In this document: positions 53,405 through 64,000 of the stretch, one piece after another
Layout of the letters: each line of letters opens with the position of its first letter
How positions within the stretch are numbered: the first letter of the stretch is position 1
NCBI GenBank assembly: GCA_022478985.1
Contig: JAKSZP010015876.1
Location: forward strand, 1-64,000
DNA from: Massospora cicadina
Taxonomy: Eukaryota; Entomophthoromycota; Entomophthoromycetes; Entomophthorales; Entomophthoraceae
Direction of reading: 5' to 3'
DNA length: 64,000 nt
Translations under genes and position numbers: made by a program
Notes under the pieces: model-generated
Database searches by the model: none
The model's input: only the letters and a program-made list of their open reading frames with translations
Told to the model about the DNA's origin: nothing

Positions 53405-54781
53405 AATGAATTAAAATTTAAATTTATTTGAGGAAGGCTAACCATAGAACGGACACTTCTAAAAGTATCAAAAACAAAACACCAAGAAACATAGGGGCGC
53501 TCCAAAGGAGCTGAAGCTACCTCCTGTTGCCAGAAGGGCTGCCAGTGGAAGGAAGAGGTGGAGTGTCAGGGGAGGCCTGGGCCAAAACTGAACATGAATG
53601 AAGGAATGGATCTGATGAGAGGAGCCAGATGGGGAACCAGGATGACACCAACTGGTGGTGGCAGGATGGAAGGTGGCCAAACAACAAAGTTTGGAAGTGA
53701 TCCATAAGGTGAGAGTGGAAGCGATGAACAGCTTCACAGAGGGTTGGGGTAGTGCCAGAAAATGCATCAAGGACAATAGTGTGGATCTTCCATAACACTA
53801 TTGCAATAATTAGGGTATGAAGAGAAGGGTGGATAGGGGAAGTCATGAAAAAGGTGAAGAATTTCTTAGAAAGGCTGAAATTGTGTACTTGCTCCTGGCA
53901 AAAGAGGCGCTTAACATCTCACCAGATCGCCTGTGATGGCAGTCAATCTTCCAAGTGATGGACTAATGACCAGTACTGACCACACACAATCCATAAAGAC
54001 TGAGAGGTATTGGACCACTCAGCAGTCCAGTACACCTTTCTCAGGCATCTCCATACATGGGCGCAAATCTGTGATTGTATCAGAGGATGGTGTGTGTACA
54101 GCCAAATGTACTTTTTGGTCTCCAGAGAGTATGATGTCCAGCCTGTCAAGGTAGTCCACACAGGCAATGATGGGGGGACATTGGGGTACTAGGTTGTTCA
54201 AAATGACTTGCCCATGGACTTCTTGCTTGAAACGGAGATTAGGGTGACCCCTCTGGGCGGTGTGTTTACTGATGCTAATTCTCCACTCAGCGCTTCGCAT
54301 AGAAGGGAAGAGTTCATTTGCAGTGAGGAGACGTCCCATGTGGGCCTGCAGCAGAGGGATGAGAGGCCAGACAGTTAAGTAGAGAATGGGGGTGGGTAGG
54401 ATTGCAGAGGCAAAGGGTGTGGGAAAAATTGGAGTGGTCCATGCGTGACCAGTGCTGGTCTGAGATTGTGGGGTGGTGACTGCAGCGATCCAGGTGCTAA
54501 GTATTTTGGTGGCATGGGCCTCAAAGTTGAGCAGGCCCATACCACCACTATGGAGAGGACCAAACATGACATCAAGGCGCACTGGGGTAGGGTGGCCTAA
54601 CCAAAGCCACCCTTGTAGGAGGGCATATAAAGAGGTGAAGAAAGAGGGGGAAAAGGCGATGGCATGGGCCACAAACCAGACTTTTGACAGGAGCATAGAG
54701 TTGGCAAGCACAACCCAGCCTGTGAGGGTAGACTATTTTGCTCTGAGAGAGGTGATGAACTTAGTGACATTGTCTAGGATT
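53405..54781 (-). pseudogene. LINE2, 3' part (same family as LINE1)
   Basis: Minus-strand frames (54019-54711, 53943-54167, 53517-53846) match LINE1 ORF2 C-terminus: ANSMLLSKVWF, GWLWLGHPTPVRLDVMFGPL, VWRCLRKVYWTAE. The 3' end reads TGGTTAGCCTTCCTCAAATA then AATTTAAATTTTAATT. E3 cuts it at 54781; the LINE resumes at 60190. Confidence 0.85.
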
Positions 54782-55415
54782 TTTCAGGGACTGGTGTACT
54801 ACTGGCCTGGTTGGGGGTAGCTAACCAAGAGTTAGCATAATCAAGGGGTTTAGCCCAGTATGAAAAGGTCACTAGAGGTGTCCAGGTATAAGGAATGGTG
54901 GGTAAGCTGGTATTGGAGTTGCTTATAGATATGGATTTAAAAGGGGAAAGTTGGAAGTGAGTTTCTTGTAGGCTGGGGTAGTAGATCGGTATTAAAAACA
55001 CTTTAGTAAATAAACTTAATAGTGTTTGCATTATATAGAAAATTTTTATTGGCCTCAAAGATTAACCAAATGAATGCCTTGGTTTTATCTACCATCCAAC
55101 ATCCTGGACTTACCTAAGCTTTATTGATTTTAAAACAGTGCACTATTCTTCTCTGGAGCTTATAGGATTGCAATTTGCATGTGATTTTGAAAGGCAGTGG
55201 GAATCATCTCAGTCTCATTGTAAATTTGGTTTGGTGCGATTAACTGACTCAATATTATTGCAATTGAGGGATTTAAATGATTATTCAAACATTTCCATTA
55301 CAATTATTAGTATGATATGCAATTATTCGATCTAACTTCATAACATATCCTCTTTATCTGATAAATGATGTATTTAGCCTCACGAATTCCACTAACGTCA
55401 GGATTTACCCTGACA
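54782..55415 (-). repeat. E3 3' LTR (634 bp)
   Basis: Minus strand TGTCAGGGTAAATCC ... CCAGTCCCTGAAA, where the last bases show one change from the expected ACA. It matches 59554-60189. Confidence 0.88.
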
Positions 55416-55479
55416 TCATCCCCCACAAAGGCTGAAGCTACCTGTGAGGCCTTCTTCTTCCATTTATTTAACGGCTTGC

Positions 55480-56670
55480 CTGCATTCTTTAGGTTTTCCT
55501 CAGGCTCCCAAGTGCTCTCTTCTGCAGGATGTCCAGCTCACTTAACCAGGTATTGCACTTTCCCACAATGCTTACATCTGCCAGTATTAGCCTCTACCTC
55601 ATACTCTGTATCTGGACCATCAACCAGAGGGGGAACGGCGTTTTTAACTCTCTGATGGGGCAAGGAACTTCCATCCTTCTTGTACAAGAGTGATCTATGA
55701 AAAACATCATGAACCTTCCATCCTTTGGGTAGAGCAACTTGGTAAGCAACCTTCCCAATGACCTCCTTTACTAGAAAAGGTCCTAAATGCAAAAGGGCAA
55801 GTTTCCGGCATGGTACATCCAAAGGAACATTGCGCGAATACAGATAAATCTCACTTCCAACTTCCAATGGATTCCCAGGTACTCTTTTATATATGCAAAA
55901 TACTTATAAGTCTGCACTGCTCGAGTTAAGTTTGCTAGACATAATGCATGGGTCTGGTGGATTTACTTCAGAAAATCTCTTCCTGATGGGTTATCAGCTT
56001 CAGTTGTTAGTAGCAAATTCCAATTTACATTGTGACCATAATTTTGCTTTGAATGGTGACATTCCAATGGAGGAATGATCTAAAGTGTTATAACAGAACT
56101 GGGCCATATGCAAAAGCTCAACCCAGTTGTCCTGCTCCTCATTAACATAGCATCTCAGGTACTGCTCCAGACCTGATTAACTCTCTCTGTTTATCCATCA
56201 ATCTGCGGATAGTATTAGGTGAATAAACATCTCTTGATTCCAAGGCCAAGGAGCTGTTTCCAAAAATTTGATGTGAATTGATGCCCTCTGTCTGAAATCA
56301 CCTCCTTGAGAGTACCATGATGCAGGAATATACTTCTCAAAAATGGATGAGTTATCTCTTTAGCTGTGACATTGATAGTAGTTGAGATAAAATAATCCAT
56401 TTTAGTGAATCTATCTACCACCACCAATACTGCATTGAATCCCTGGGAACGGGGTAGCTCTACTATAAAATCCATGGATATTGACTCCCATGGCTTTTGT
56501 GCAATGGATAATGGTTGTAATTGTCCTTCAGGAAGTTCTCTAAGAACTTTAGTGCACCCACATACCTCACATCCTGCCACATATTTTAAGAAGTCCCCTC
56601 TAAGGTCAGGCCATCGGTAATTTCTATGAATAAGTTTTATCATTTTATTCTTTCCAGGATGTCCTGCCAT
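55480..56670 (-). pseudogene. E3 integrase and chromodomain
   Basis: 56215-56670: GHPGKNKMIKLIHRNYRWPD, CEVCGCTK (zinc region), SISMDFIVELPRSQ (first Asp), VVVDRFTKMDYF, EVISDRGHQFTSNFWKQL (second Asp). A stop follows before the catalytic Glu region. 55538-55867: GPFLVKEVIGKVAYQVALP, HDVFHRSLL, then TEYEVEANTGRCKHCGKVQY, the first strand of a chromodomain, continuing in another frame to about 55480. Confidence 0.88.
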
Positions 56671-56672
56671 GC

Positions 56673-58300
56673 CTATATCATGGTGCTCGCGTATGACTTT
56701 CTAATCTTAAAGGACCTTCTGGTACATAAAAACAACCTTTCAAGAATACTGACTGACCCTTCAATGAGTAACCCTTTTTTGTACCATATACTGGTTAGGT
56801 TTTGAATGAGATCATTCTTCACTTCCTGACAGAAAGCATCATCGTTCTGAACATCCAAAATTTCATCCCCATGGCCCACTAGTACAAGATGAGATAATAA
56901 TGCAGCGGGGTCCTTAGTCTTCAGAAGCACCTGCATATTAAACTCAGTAATTTCCACCTCTGCAGGTATCATGTCAGGACGGCGGCTAAGGAAATCTGGA
57001 ACCACATTAATTTTCCCAGGCTTGTAACCAATGTCCAAGTCATAATCTGCCAGAATAAGTGCCCATCAGGCCTGATACTGGTTTAATTGCTGTGGGGTGA
57101 AAAAGTAAGTTAAATTCTTATGGTCTGTCAAAACTTTCACTGGGTACTTTGCCCCACACAGTTACCGCGCCAGTGCTTTAGACATTGAACAACGGACAAC
57201 ATCACTTTGTCATAGATAGGATAGTTGCATTCCGCTGGGATAAATTCCTTGGAATAGTAAGCTATGGGATGCAGCCTACTATCATCCCCCTCCTGCAACA
57301 AAACTCCCCCAAGAGCGTATCCTGATGCATCAGTTTCAACCATGAATGGCTTTTCATATTTGGGCATAGAAAACACTGATGCAGAAACAAAGGCTGCCTT
57401 CAAGTCAGAAAAAGCTTTTTCCGCCACCTGAGACCATTTATATGGAACATTTTCTGATGTAGGACAGGTAAAGGGTAATGCAATAAAAGAAAAGCCTTTG
57501 ATAAAATACCTTCAAAAGTTTGCCAAGCCTAAGAAACTGCAAATATCCTTCCTGCTATTAGGTGTAGGCCAAGATGTGATGGTATCCACTTTTCTAGGTG
57601 CCATGGTGAACCCATTCCTTCCCACAACATAACCAAGGAACTCGACTTCCTCCTGCGCAAACTCACATTTTGATAGCTTTACATGCAAGTTGTACTTTCC
57701 AAGATGCTCAAAGACCAAGTTAAAGTGCAGTAAGTGTTCCTCCTGCGTCTTACTTTAAATGAAAATGTATCAAGGTAGGCCACACAGAAGTGGTCCGTGT
57801 AACCACCCAGCACCGCATTAATCTTCTGTAGAAATGTGCTAGGTGCGTTGCACAACCCAAATATCATCACCAGATATTCAAAAAGCTCAAATAGTGTCTT
57901 AAATGCTGTTTTCCACTCATCGCCTTCTTTTATCCATATCTGGTTGAAATCATCCTTCAAGTCAACTTTTGAAAATTGTAGCTCCAGACAATTTATCACT
58001 CAAGTGATCAGCATCAGGTAAGTGATACCGGTTCTATGTGGTTATATCATTGAGCTTCTGGTATTTTATACATGGCCATAGTCCTCCAACCTTCTTACTA
58101 AAAAACAACAAGGGTGATGAACAGGGAGAGCAGGACACTTGTATGAACTCATTCTCAAGCATTGTGTCCAGGTATTCTCTCAGGGCAATTTATTCCCTCT
58201 AATTGCAACTGTAAATATATTCATGAGTGGGCTTCTTCCCTTCTAGTAAATCAATTGAGTGATCAAAGGATCTATGAGCTGGTAATTTCTTAGCCTCCTC
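56673..58300 (-). pseudogene. E3 reverse transcriptase and RNase H
   Basis: RT: LELQFSKVDLKDDFNQIWIK near 57960-57990, FGLCNAPSTFLQKINAVL, FCVAYLDTFSF near 57770 (the catalytic YLDD altered to YLDT), CEFAQEEVEFLGYVVGR near 57640. RNase H: PFMVETDASGYALGGVLLQE near 57290-57345, AYYSKEFIPAECNYPIYDK. Linker: DIGYKPGKINVVPDFLSRRP near 56980-57040. Frames are broken and the second catalytic Asp of RT is lost. Confidence 0.87.
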
Positions 58301-58599
58301 CTCTTCAAACAAGGAAGCCCATTTTTAGAGATACTCAGGAATCTTTCCTTTGCAAGGCTCCAATGGACCACCTTGAGAAACTATTGTAGACATTTCCAGA
58401 CCTTTATGCCCTTCCAACACACACACATTGAGTTTATCTATAATTTTAATTGTGATAGAGTTCTTTACATAATTGTGCTGGAGTTCAACCTGTGTCCATC
58501 AAGGATATTTTAAAATTACAGGATGAGTTGAATTACGCAGGACCCAAAACTCAACTTTCATTTCACTTACCCAAAACTTTAAGTTAATGTGACATGAGC

Positions 58600-58810
58600 A
58601 ACGGTAAGCTAAAGGCTGTTCACCATTTCCTAAGGTCCATTATTATTGGTTTCTTTGCATGAAAGCCCAGTTTCTTAACTACATGCTCTGAGATGAAGTT
58701 CCGTGAGGCCCCACTGTCCAGAAAAGCCATAATTTTAAATTCATCTTTTCAGAATTTAAATTCAAAATTAATACTGGATAAGACTGCATATCATTTTTTA
58801 ATGAGAAAAC
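58600..58810 (-). pseudogene. E3 aspartic protease
   Basis: Near 58669-58745 the minus strand reads FKIMAFLDSGASRNFISEHV, with the Asp-Ser-Gly-Ala active site and flanks of Ty3/gypsy proteases. Surrounding sequence is stopped or frameshifted. Confidence 0.75.
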
Positions 58811-58989
58811 GAGAGTCTGAGGTTTTCACTTATGGTACTTCTGTTCCTAGCATTCTCTTGGTCTGCTAATACCCCATATTAGAATCTAGGTGACCTTAAT
58901 AACTAAGTTTAAGGGTAGCGTGATGGGGTGGTTTCTGATCAAATCTGCTAAGCGACCTTTAACCCTTGTCTAATATAAATTGCTTCCAT

Positions 58990-59431
58990 TTACTCGTCTA
59001 ATTCTGCCCTCTGAAAGTTCTCCAAGAACTTATGAGTATATACCAAAATGGTTTGACCTTCCTGTTGAAGGTTCATCAAGGCAATCCTTGCCTGTAGTGT
59101 AATGTCAGTGCAGGTCGCTGCAGCTAACAACTGGTCTTTGGATGCTCCATAATCTTCACACAAATTCTCATTCTCTTCTAAGGCACTTATAAACCAACCC
59201 AGAGCACACCAGTGAGTTGTGAGCCCACTGCCATAATTTTTGTGCATCATCTGAATAGGTATCAAGATAAGCCCTAAAATATGCCCCCAACAATGTAAGA
59301 CCAACTTTAACTTCATCTAAGGTTAGTCTCTTAGGAAAGGGGACTTTAGGGCAAGTCATAGGTGTATAGTTGGCAACACCCGCTGTTTGCATATGACTGG
59401 GTCCTACTGCTTCTTTATAAAGTTGTTTCAT
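58990..59431 (-). pseudogene. E3 gag
   Basis: Two overlapping frames: 59168-59431 (PKVPFPKRLTLDEVKVGLTL...YLDTYSDDAQKLWQWAHNS) and 58990-59316 (KDQLLAAATCTDITLQARI...KFLENFQRAELDE). Order and content fit the capsid region of a Ty3/gypsy gag. They are offset by a frameshift near 59200. No CCHC knuckle was found. Confidence 0.65.
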
Positions 59432-59553
59432 ATTAATTTAAAAGTAAAACCATCCAAACCAATAATTGGTAACTTTTCCTCAACAAAGCAAGTATCAAAT
59501 ATCCTAATAATAAAACGCGGTGGGATGTTTATCATAGATTTTGGCGGCCAAAT

Positions 59554-60189
59554 TGTCAGGGACTGGTGTGCTACTGACCTGGTTGGGGGTAGCTAACCAT
59601 AAGTTAGCATAACCAAGGGATTTAGCTCAGTATGATAAGGACACTAGAGGTGTCCAGGTATAAGGAATGGTGGGTAAGCTGGTATTGGAGTTACTTAAAG
59701 ACATGGCTTTAAAAGGGGAAAGTTGGAAGTGAGTTTCTTGTAGGCTGGGGTAGTAGATTGGTATTGATAACACTTTATTAAATAAACTTAATAGTGTTTG
59801 CATTATAAAGAATATTTTTATTGAACGCAAAGATTAACCAAATGAATGCCTTAGTTTTATCTACCATCCAACATCCTGGACTTACCTAAGCTTTATTGAT
59901 TTTAAAACAGTGCACTATTCTTCTCTGGAGCTTATAGGATTGCAATTTGCATGTGATTTTAAAAGGAAGTGGGAAACATCTCAGTCTCCTTGTAAATTTG
60001 GTTTGGTGCAATTAAATGACTTAATATTATTGCAATTGAGGTAAATTAAATGATTAATCAAACATTTATCACTACAATTATTCATTTGATATGTAATTAT
60101 TCGATCTAACTTCATAACATATCATCTTGATCTGATAAATGATGTCTGTAGTCTCAGGAATTACACTAATGTCAGGATTTACCATGACA
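59554..60189 (-). repeat. E3 5' LTR (636 bp)
   Basis: Minus strand TGTCATGGTAAATCC ... CAGTCCCTGACA. The internal region begins ATTTGGCCGCCAAAATC, the likely primer-binding site; the tRNA primer was not identified. Confidence 0.88.
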
Positions 60190-61775
60190 GATATGGTTCT
60201 CTATTACCAATGAGGTGAACCCTCCTGCCTCCAGCCACACTCCCAAATGGTGCACCAGACCAGCAGTGGGTCTTGGCATAATATGGAGTACAAGCGGGGA
60301 AGTATGGGGTGGCCAAGTCAAGCAAACCAGAGAGCTAGCTGCTGAAGTAGGCTGACTATGGGGCGCTGGTGACCAGCAGGCTTGGTACCAGCTGAGGAGG
60401 ATGATTTCAGTTTTGGAGGCATTAAGGGAGGTGTTACTGACCCTGGAGTAAATTCTGGATATTTGCCTCCAGCGTGCATGCATCTTGGTTGTTAAAACCA
60501 CAACCACACAATCTTCAGCAAATGCCAGCATTTTAACTGATGCTTGGCCTTGCACATGGACACCAGCAGGCGGGCATTAATTGCGTAAAAGTGGGTTGAG
60601 GCTGAAGTTATACAAGAGTGGGATTAAAGGGTCCCCTTGGCAAAGACCCCTTTAAGGGTGAACCATTTCAGTGAGAAAACCAGGGCCACGCACAGCCATT
60701 GTGGAAGACTCTGTGAGCAACATAACCCAATTTATGAGCTGGTATGGGGTGCAATTTGTGGAAGCAGGCTTTGAGGTAATTCCAGTTGACCCTATCATAA
60801 AGCTTTTTGTTCGTTTAAGTACACAAGCGCCCCAGTAGCCGTACATTGGCAAACATTGTATATGGTGTGTATATTGTTCCATATTGACCACTTGGGTAAA
60901 ACTGAACTGCTCATAGGAGATTACTTCAGAAGCAACTTCGCCTAGGCGGTTGGCCATAAATTTTAGTAAATAATTATTATCTGTATTAGTAAGTGATATG
61001 AGGCGCCAGTTCACCAAGTCCAGATTATCCCCTTTCTTATACAGCGTTATCATGTAGGCCTCCTAGCCCCCAGGAAGGAGGCACGTTTCTAAAAGACATT
61101 TGTTCATTGAAACAAGTATTAGTGAGGAGAAATAATTAGATTAATTTTTGTAGAACTTATATAGAATCCCATCTGGACCTGGGCACTTCCTCTGCGGCGC
61201 ACTGCAAATAGCATACCAGAGTTCATTATAAGTGATTAAATTCATTAACTCTGGGTATCAGGAAATGGTGTGGATATGTGCACCATCAAGAAACTCATTA
61301 ATTGTGGAAGTTTTAACTAATTTGGTATATACAATTTAGAGTAAAAGATTCAACCTTTGACTGCCACATTGGCTGGAGTGTCTGCAATGGAGTTTTCCAG
61401 CCATCTCACCTGTGCACAGGCCAAGCACTATCACAGTGAAATTTTTTTTTTGGAAAAAGTAGGTGGAGCATGCATCAACCACTGTTATATTTTTTGCCTT
61501 GAACTGAACACAAACGCAATTCTTGTGTTGTCTTACCAGTGCGTTGAGATGAGCAGACACTTCTTCACACTTACAACCCCAAGCTGAGCTGTACCCTGCA
61601 GTAGAGACATTAAACTCCAGATGGTCCACTTCTGCTAGTGTGCGCTTAATGCCTGCCGAGGCAGCCCAAGAGCATCACAATGAGACGTGGCATGCCTGAA
61701 CGTGGTGTTTGCTTTGAAGGCTGAAAAGGTAGAAAGTGGATCAGCACAGAATGGTGTGGCGAACTCCAGATGTTG
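60190..61775 (-). pseudogene. LINE2, 5' part (RT region), truncated
   Basis: Minus-strand frames match LINE1 ORF2: 60652-61053 (KKGDNLDLVNWRLISLTNTD, MLLTESSTMAVRGPGFLTEM), 60172-60555 (KMLAFAEDCVVV, the FADD motif changed to FAED), 61336-61629 (EFNVSTAGYSSAWGCKCEEV). Similarity fades at about 61775, inside the region between endonuclease and RT, so this copy is 5'-truncated or cut there by E5. Confidence 0.85.
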
Positions 61776-61779
61776 AGAA

Positions 61780-62300
61780 TCTGCTATGACTGGACAATAA
61801 GCCCTTAATATCTACGGCGGAATGGCAAGGATCTGCCAACCATGATGACTATTTACAATTATTAATGCGCCTTGAGATGAGGCAATAATGGGTTAGAAAG
61901 GGTTGTTATTGGATCTTCTCTAAATAAGGCGATAAGGCAATGTCAAAAGTTGATAATATTAATTAGATTGCCTTAAACTAAGGCGAGAGAGAATTTAAGA
62001 ATACCATACTCTTCCTGAACCAATGGGAGGATATGGCAGAATCAAATAGTCTAAGCCACAGAAGCGGTATTGTCCAAAGTCGCTGATATATAAGTGAATT
62101 GAGGCAATTGAAGTAAATCTGTTGTTAATAGGATTGAGAGTGCAAAGAAGAAGGAATCTGCTTATATTAAAATAAATAAAGTACTACGGTAGGATCCTAT
62201 TGCTTCATATTTTTATTATATCTTTAATTTGTTCAGAGGACTGACGATCCTCACATTGTCCATCCATTGTTTGGTGGGTTTGATCTGTGTAACCCTTACA
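61780..62300 (+). repeat. Probable 5' LTR of E5 (left edge uncertain)
   Basis: A TATA-like 'tatataagtgaattg' near 62088-62102, 'aataaataaagta' near 62180 and an end at ...TGTGTAACCCTTACA (62300) directly before a gag region are what an LTR would show. The partner LTR lies outside the window. Confidence 0.5.
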
Positions 62301-64000
62301 GAGTATCCCAACGGTGTTACTAAAAGATTATAACAGTGATGATCACTATAGGGGCCAATTGATCGACCACTAAAAAATTAAAATCTACAGTTGAAGGCCA
62401 TGTCACTCATGTCTGCTTTGACGGGGAATTTCATGACACACTGCACCAGCTGAATATGCAGAACTCAAACTCGCTTTAGATGTGGTGCTCAAAAAACAGG
62501 ATGTGCTTCTTCAGGAGTGGAAAGATGTTATGCACCAGCTTGACAGCACGTTTAGTCAAATGCAAATTCTTGGACAACAAAACAAGCAACTTGCTAATTG
62601 CTTGGATGACACTATCAATCAGCTGCATTGCGCAGAGCATAAATTGAATGGTAATTCCCAGCCCCCTCATTAGAAAGAGTGTGAGCAACAAGGGACTGCT
62701 TGAGGAGAATTGTATGATGCAGAATATGACGCTAGCATGAGCTACTACACCCAGGAGGGCAGCTCTGGAAATGGTTACAAATTGGAGAGCCAATTCACCC
62801 AAGTGATGGCAGTACTGCACACAAAGAGGCCTACATTATCTAAAAATCAGTGGACAACCAAATCTCTGCTAGGACAGCTCCTCAGCGAGAGACCGCTTAT
62901 AGATCTTAACCCATTCCTCAGTAAACCCCAAAAAATAATGGTTATGAGTGGGAGGAGGAGGTCTGTATTGATAAGCTTCTTCCGTTTGATTGCAATGTGA
63001 ATATCCACAGTTTCTTAAAATGGTTTGAGTTTTCAGTGGAAGGTACCTCGGATTGGCATAAGGCTAAACTGTTAATATCTGCCTTGGATGTTGGGAGTGC
63101 CGATCAAGTCACATGCTATCTTCCAAGCAGCTCCAGTACATACCAAGAAGTAAAGAATACTGTGCTGCAGCTGTTTGGGGGTACCAAAAAAATGTTGCAG
63201 CAAAAGGCTGAATTCTTGACTAATGGGTTCCACCATAATGAGACCCTCACGGCGTTTGCTGACTGTTTTACAGTGGAAGCTCATGTGCTAATTGGGGTAG
63301 GCGTTCTGGCGGAAGCTGACATGTGAATCACAATGACTCCACGGTGAAACCATACCATGAGCTTTACATTGTCATGACTCCAATATTGGACGATGATGTA
63401 CCTTTACTCAAAATTGTTCAGTTTCTGCGCCATCTGTCCAATACCTTCCCTCCACCCAATACAGAGTAGAAACATACTGACGCCATTGCCAGACCTTCTT
63501 ATTTGGGGGAACTCTCCCATCCTGCCCATATTCCACCTAGTAACCCCCAGCTTTATTATAATCCTGCGCCTCGTCCTTGGCCAAGTTGCCCCCAGCAGTT
63601 TGACTTCCACTCTGGCCTTATTTATGAAAATCATCAGCAACACAACTACCAACCAAAACCAAATTACGCTGAGCGTCAGCAATCATCCTATCAACCTAGC
63701 CCTGATTATGCTGATCATCAACAACCAAACTATTGACCCAGCCCCTTTTATGAGAACCAAGGATGCAGCCCCTACGGGGTTAATTGCTTTGAATGCAGTC
63801 ACCCTGGTCACCTTGCACAGAGTTGCCCTAACTGTTAATTTTACTACGTGCAGCAGTATCAATACTACCAGGGAAAAGATAAAGCGGAATAAAGTTTGGA
63901 CTCTCTACCTCCACTATCCAAACCCCAAACGGCCCACCTGAATCAATTATAGTATATCCAGTGGAAGTCCCTCAATATGATGATGGGACCTTATACCAGC
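62301..64000 (+). mobile_element. 5' part of LTR retrotransposon E5 (cut by window end)
   Basis: Gag coding begins about 100 bases after the presumed LTR and the window ends before protease or RT. The internal region begins GAGTATCCCAACGGTG, the likely primer-binding area. Confidence 0.65.
62400..63860 (+). pseudogene. E5 gag
   Basis: The frames 62482-62673 (LLQEWKDVMHQLDSTFSQMQ, coiled-coil-like), 62710-63000, 62997-63326 (FLKWFEFSVEGTSDWHKAKL, then VKNTVLQLFGG, capsid-type) and 63503-63736 (Gln/Asn/Tyr/Pro-rich) are successive parts of one gag. Near 63790-63830 it encodes CFECSHPGHLAQSC, a C-x2-C-x4-H-x4-C zinc knuckle for RNA binding. Stops at 62673 and 63000 and shifts break it. Confidence 0.78.

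Larger units (their letters stand above)
54782..60189 (-). mobile_element. Ty3/gypsy chromodomain retrotransposon E3, nested in LINE2
   Basis: LTRs 54782-55415 and 59554-60189; between them, on the minus strand, gag, protease, RT, RNase H, integrase and chromodomain. A polypurine tract (TTTGTGGGGGATGA) precedes the 3' LTR. Flanks GATT/GATA are a near-match 4-bp target duplication. Removing it joins LINE2 (ACCATAT | CCTAGACAATG), as in LINE1 (GCCATATTCTGGACAACG). Pol is broken by frameshifts and stops. Confidence 0.9.

Overview
This window looks like eukaryotic repeat-dense DNA, most probably from a transposon-bloated fungus. The grounds are AT-rich intergenic sequence, one spliced cyclophilin gene with GT-AG introns, two eukaryotic tRNA genes, chromodomain Ty3/gypsy elements, non-LTR (LINE) elements, tRNA-derived SINEs, Helitron-type elements whose 3' ends contain 'agcgaagcacgggta', and Tc1/mariner remnants. 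An early-diverging lineage (Glomeromycotina or Mucoromycota-like) is my guess from overall style; nothing here proves it. Only three host loci are clear: tRNA-Gln (814-885), a cyclophilin-type peptidyl-prolyl isomerase (33517-34816) and tRNA-Thr (38657-38729), all on the minus strand.

Layout. 1-5.6 kb: tRNA-Gln, Helitron H1 copy 1, a retroposon (called Rp here) with target-site duplications, a SINE, and an array of four hairpins. 5.6-14.5 kb: a decayed minus-strand LINE with degenerate minisatellites. 14.56-22.19 kb: Ty3/gypsy element E1 (minus), both LTRs present, with a SINE inside its RNase H region. 24.2-31.85 kb: related element E2 (plus). 33.5-38.9 kb: the cyclophilin gene, a perfect (GTAT)n array of about 120 units inside a Helitron-like element H2 that is itself split by H1 copy 2, then tRNA-Thr. 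39-43.2 kb: SINE, a Tc1/IS630-type transposon remnant, a fold-back mariner and an Rp-related module. 43.2-53.3 kb: two more H2 copies, one split by LTR element E4 and the other by a full-length LINE (LINE1). 53.4-61.8 kb: a minus-strand LINE (LINE2) split by gypsy element E3. 61.8-64 kb: the 5' part of a further LTR element, E5.

Three things stand out. First, Rp leaves insertions as short as about 14-19 bp, each bracketed by 16-17 bp direct repeats; one lies in a cyclophilin intron and carries a TACTAA branch-point-like motif. Second, the long LTRs of E1 and E2 appear to be coding: the pol frame of E1 runs through its polypurine tract into the 3' LTR, and a hydrophobic gag leader starts inside the 5' LTR. 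Third, LINE1/LINE2 and two SINE families share the same 3' tail, pointing to a SINE-LINE partnership. Most transposon genes here carry frameshifts or stops; coordinates of broken coding regions are approximate and read by eye.
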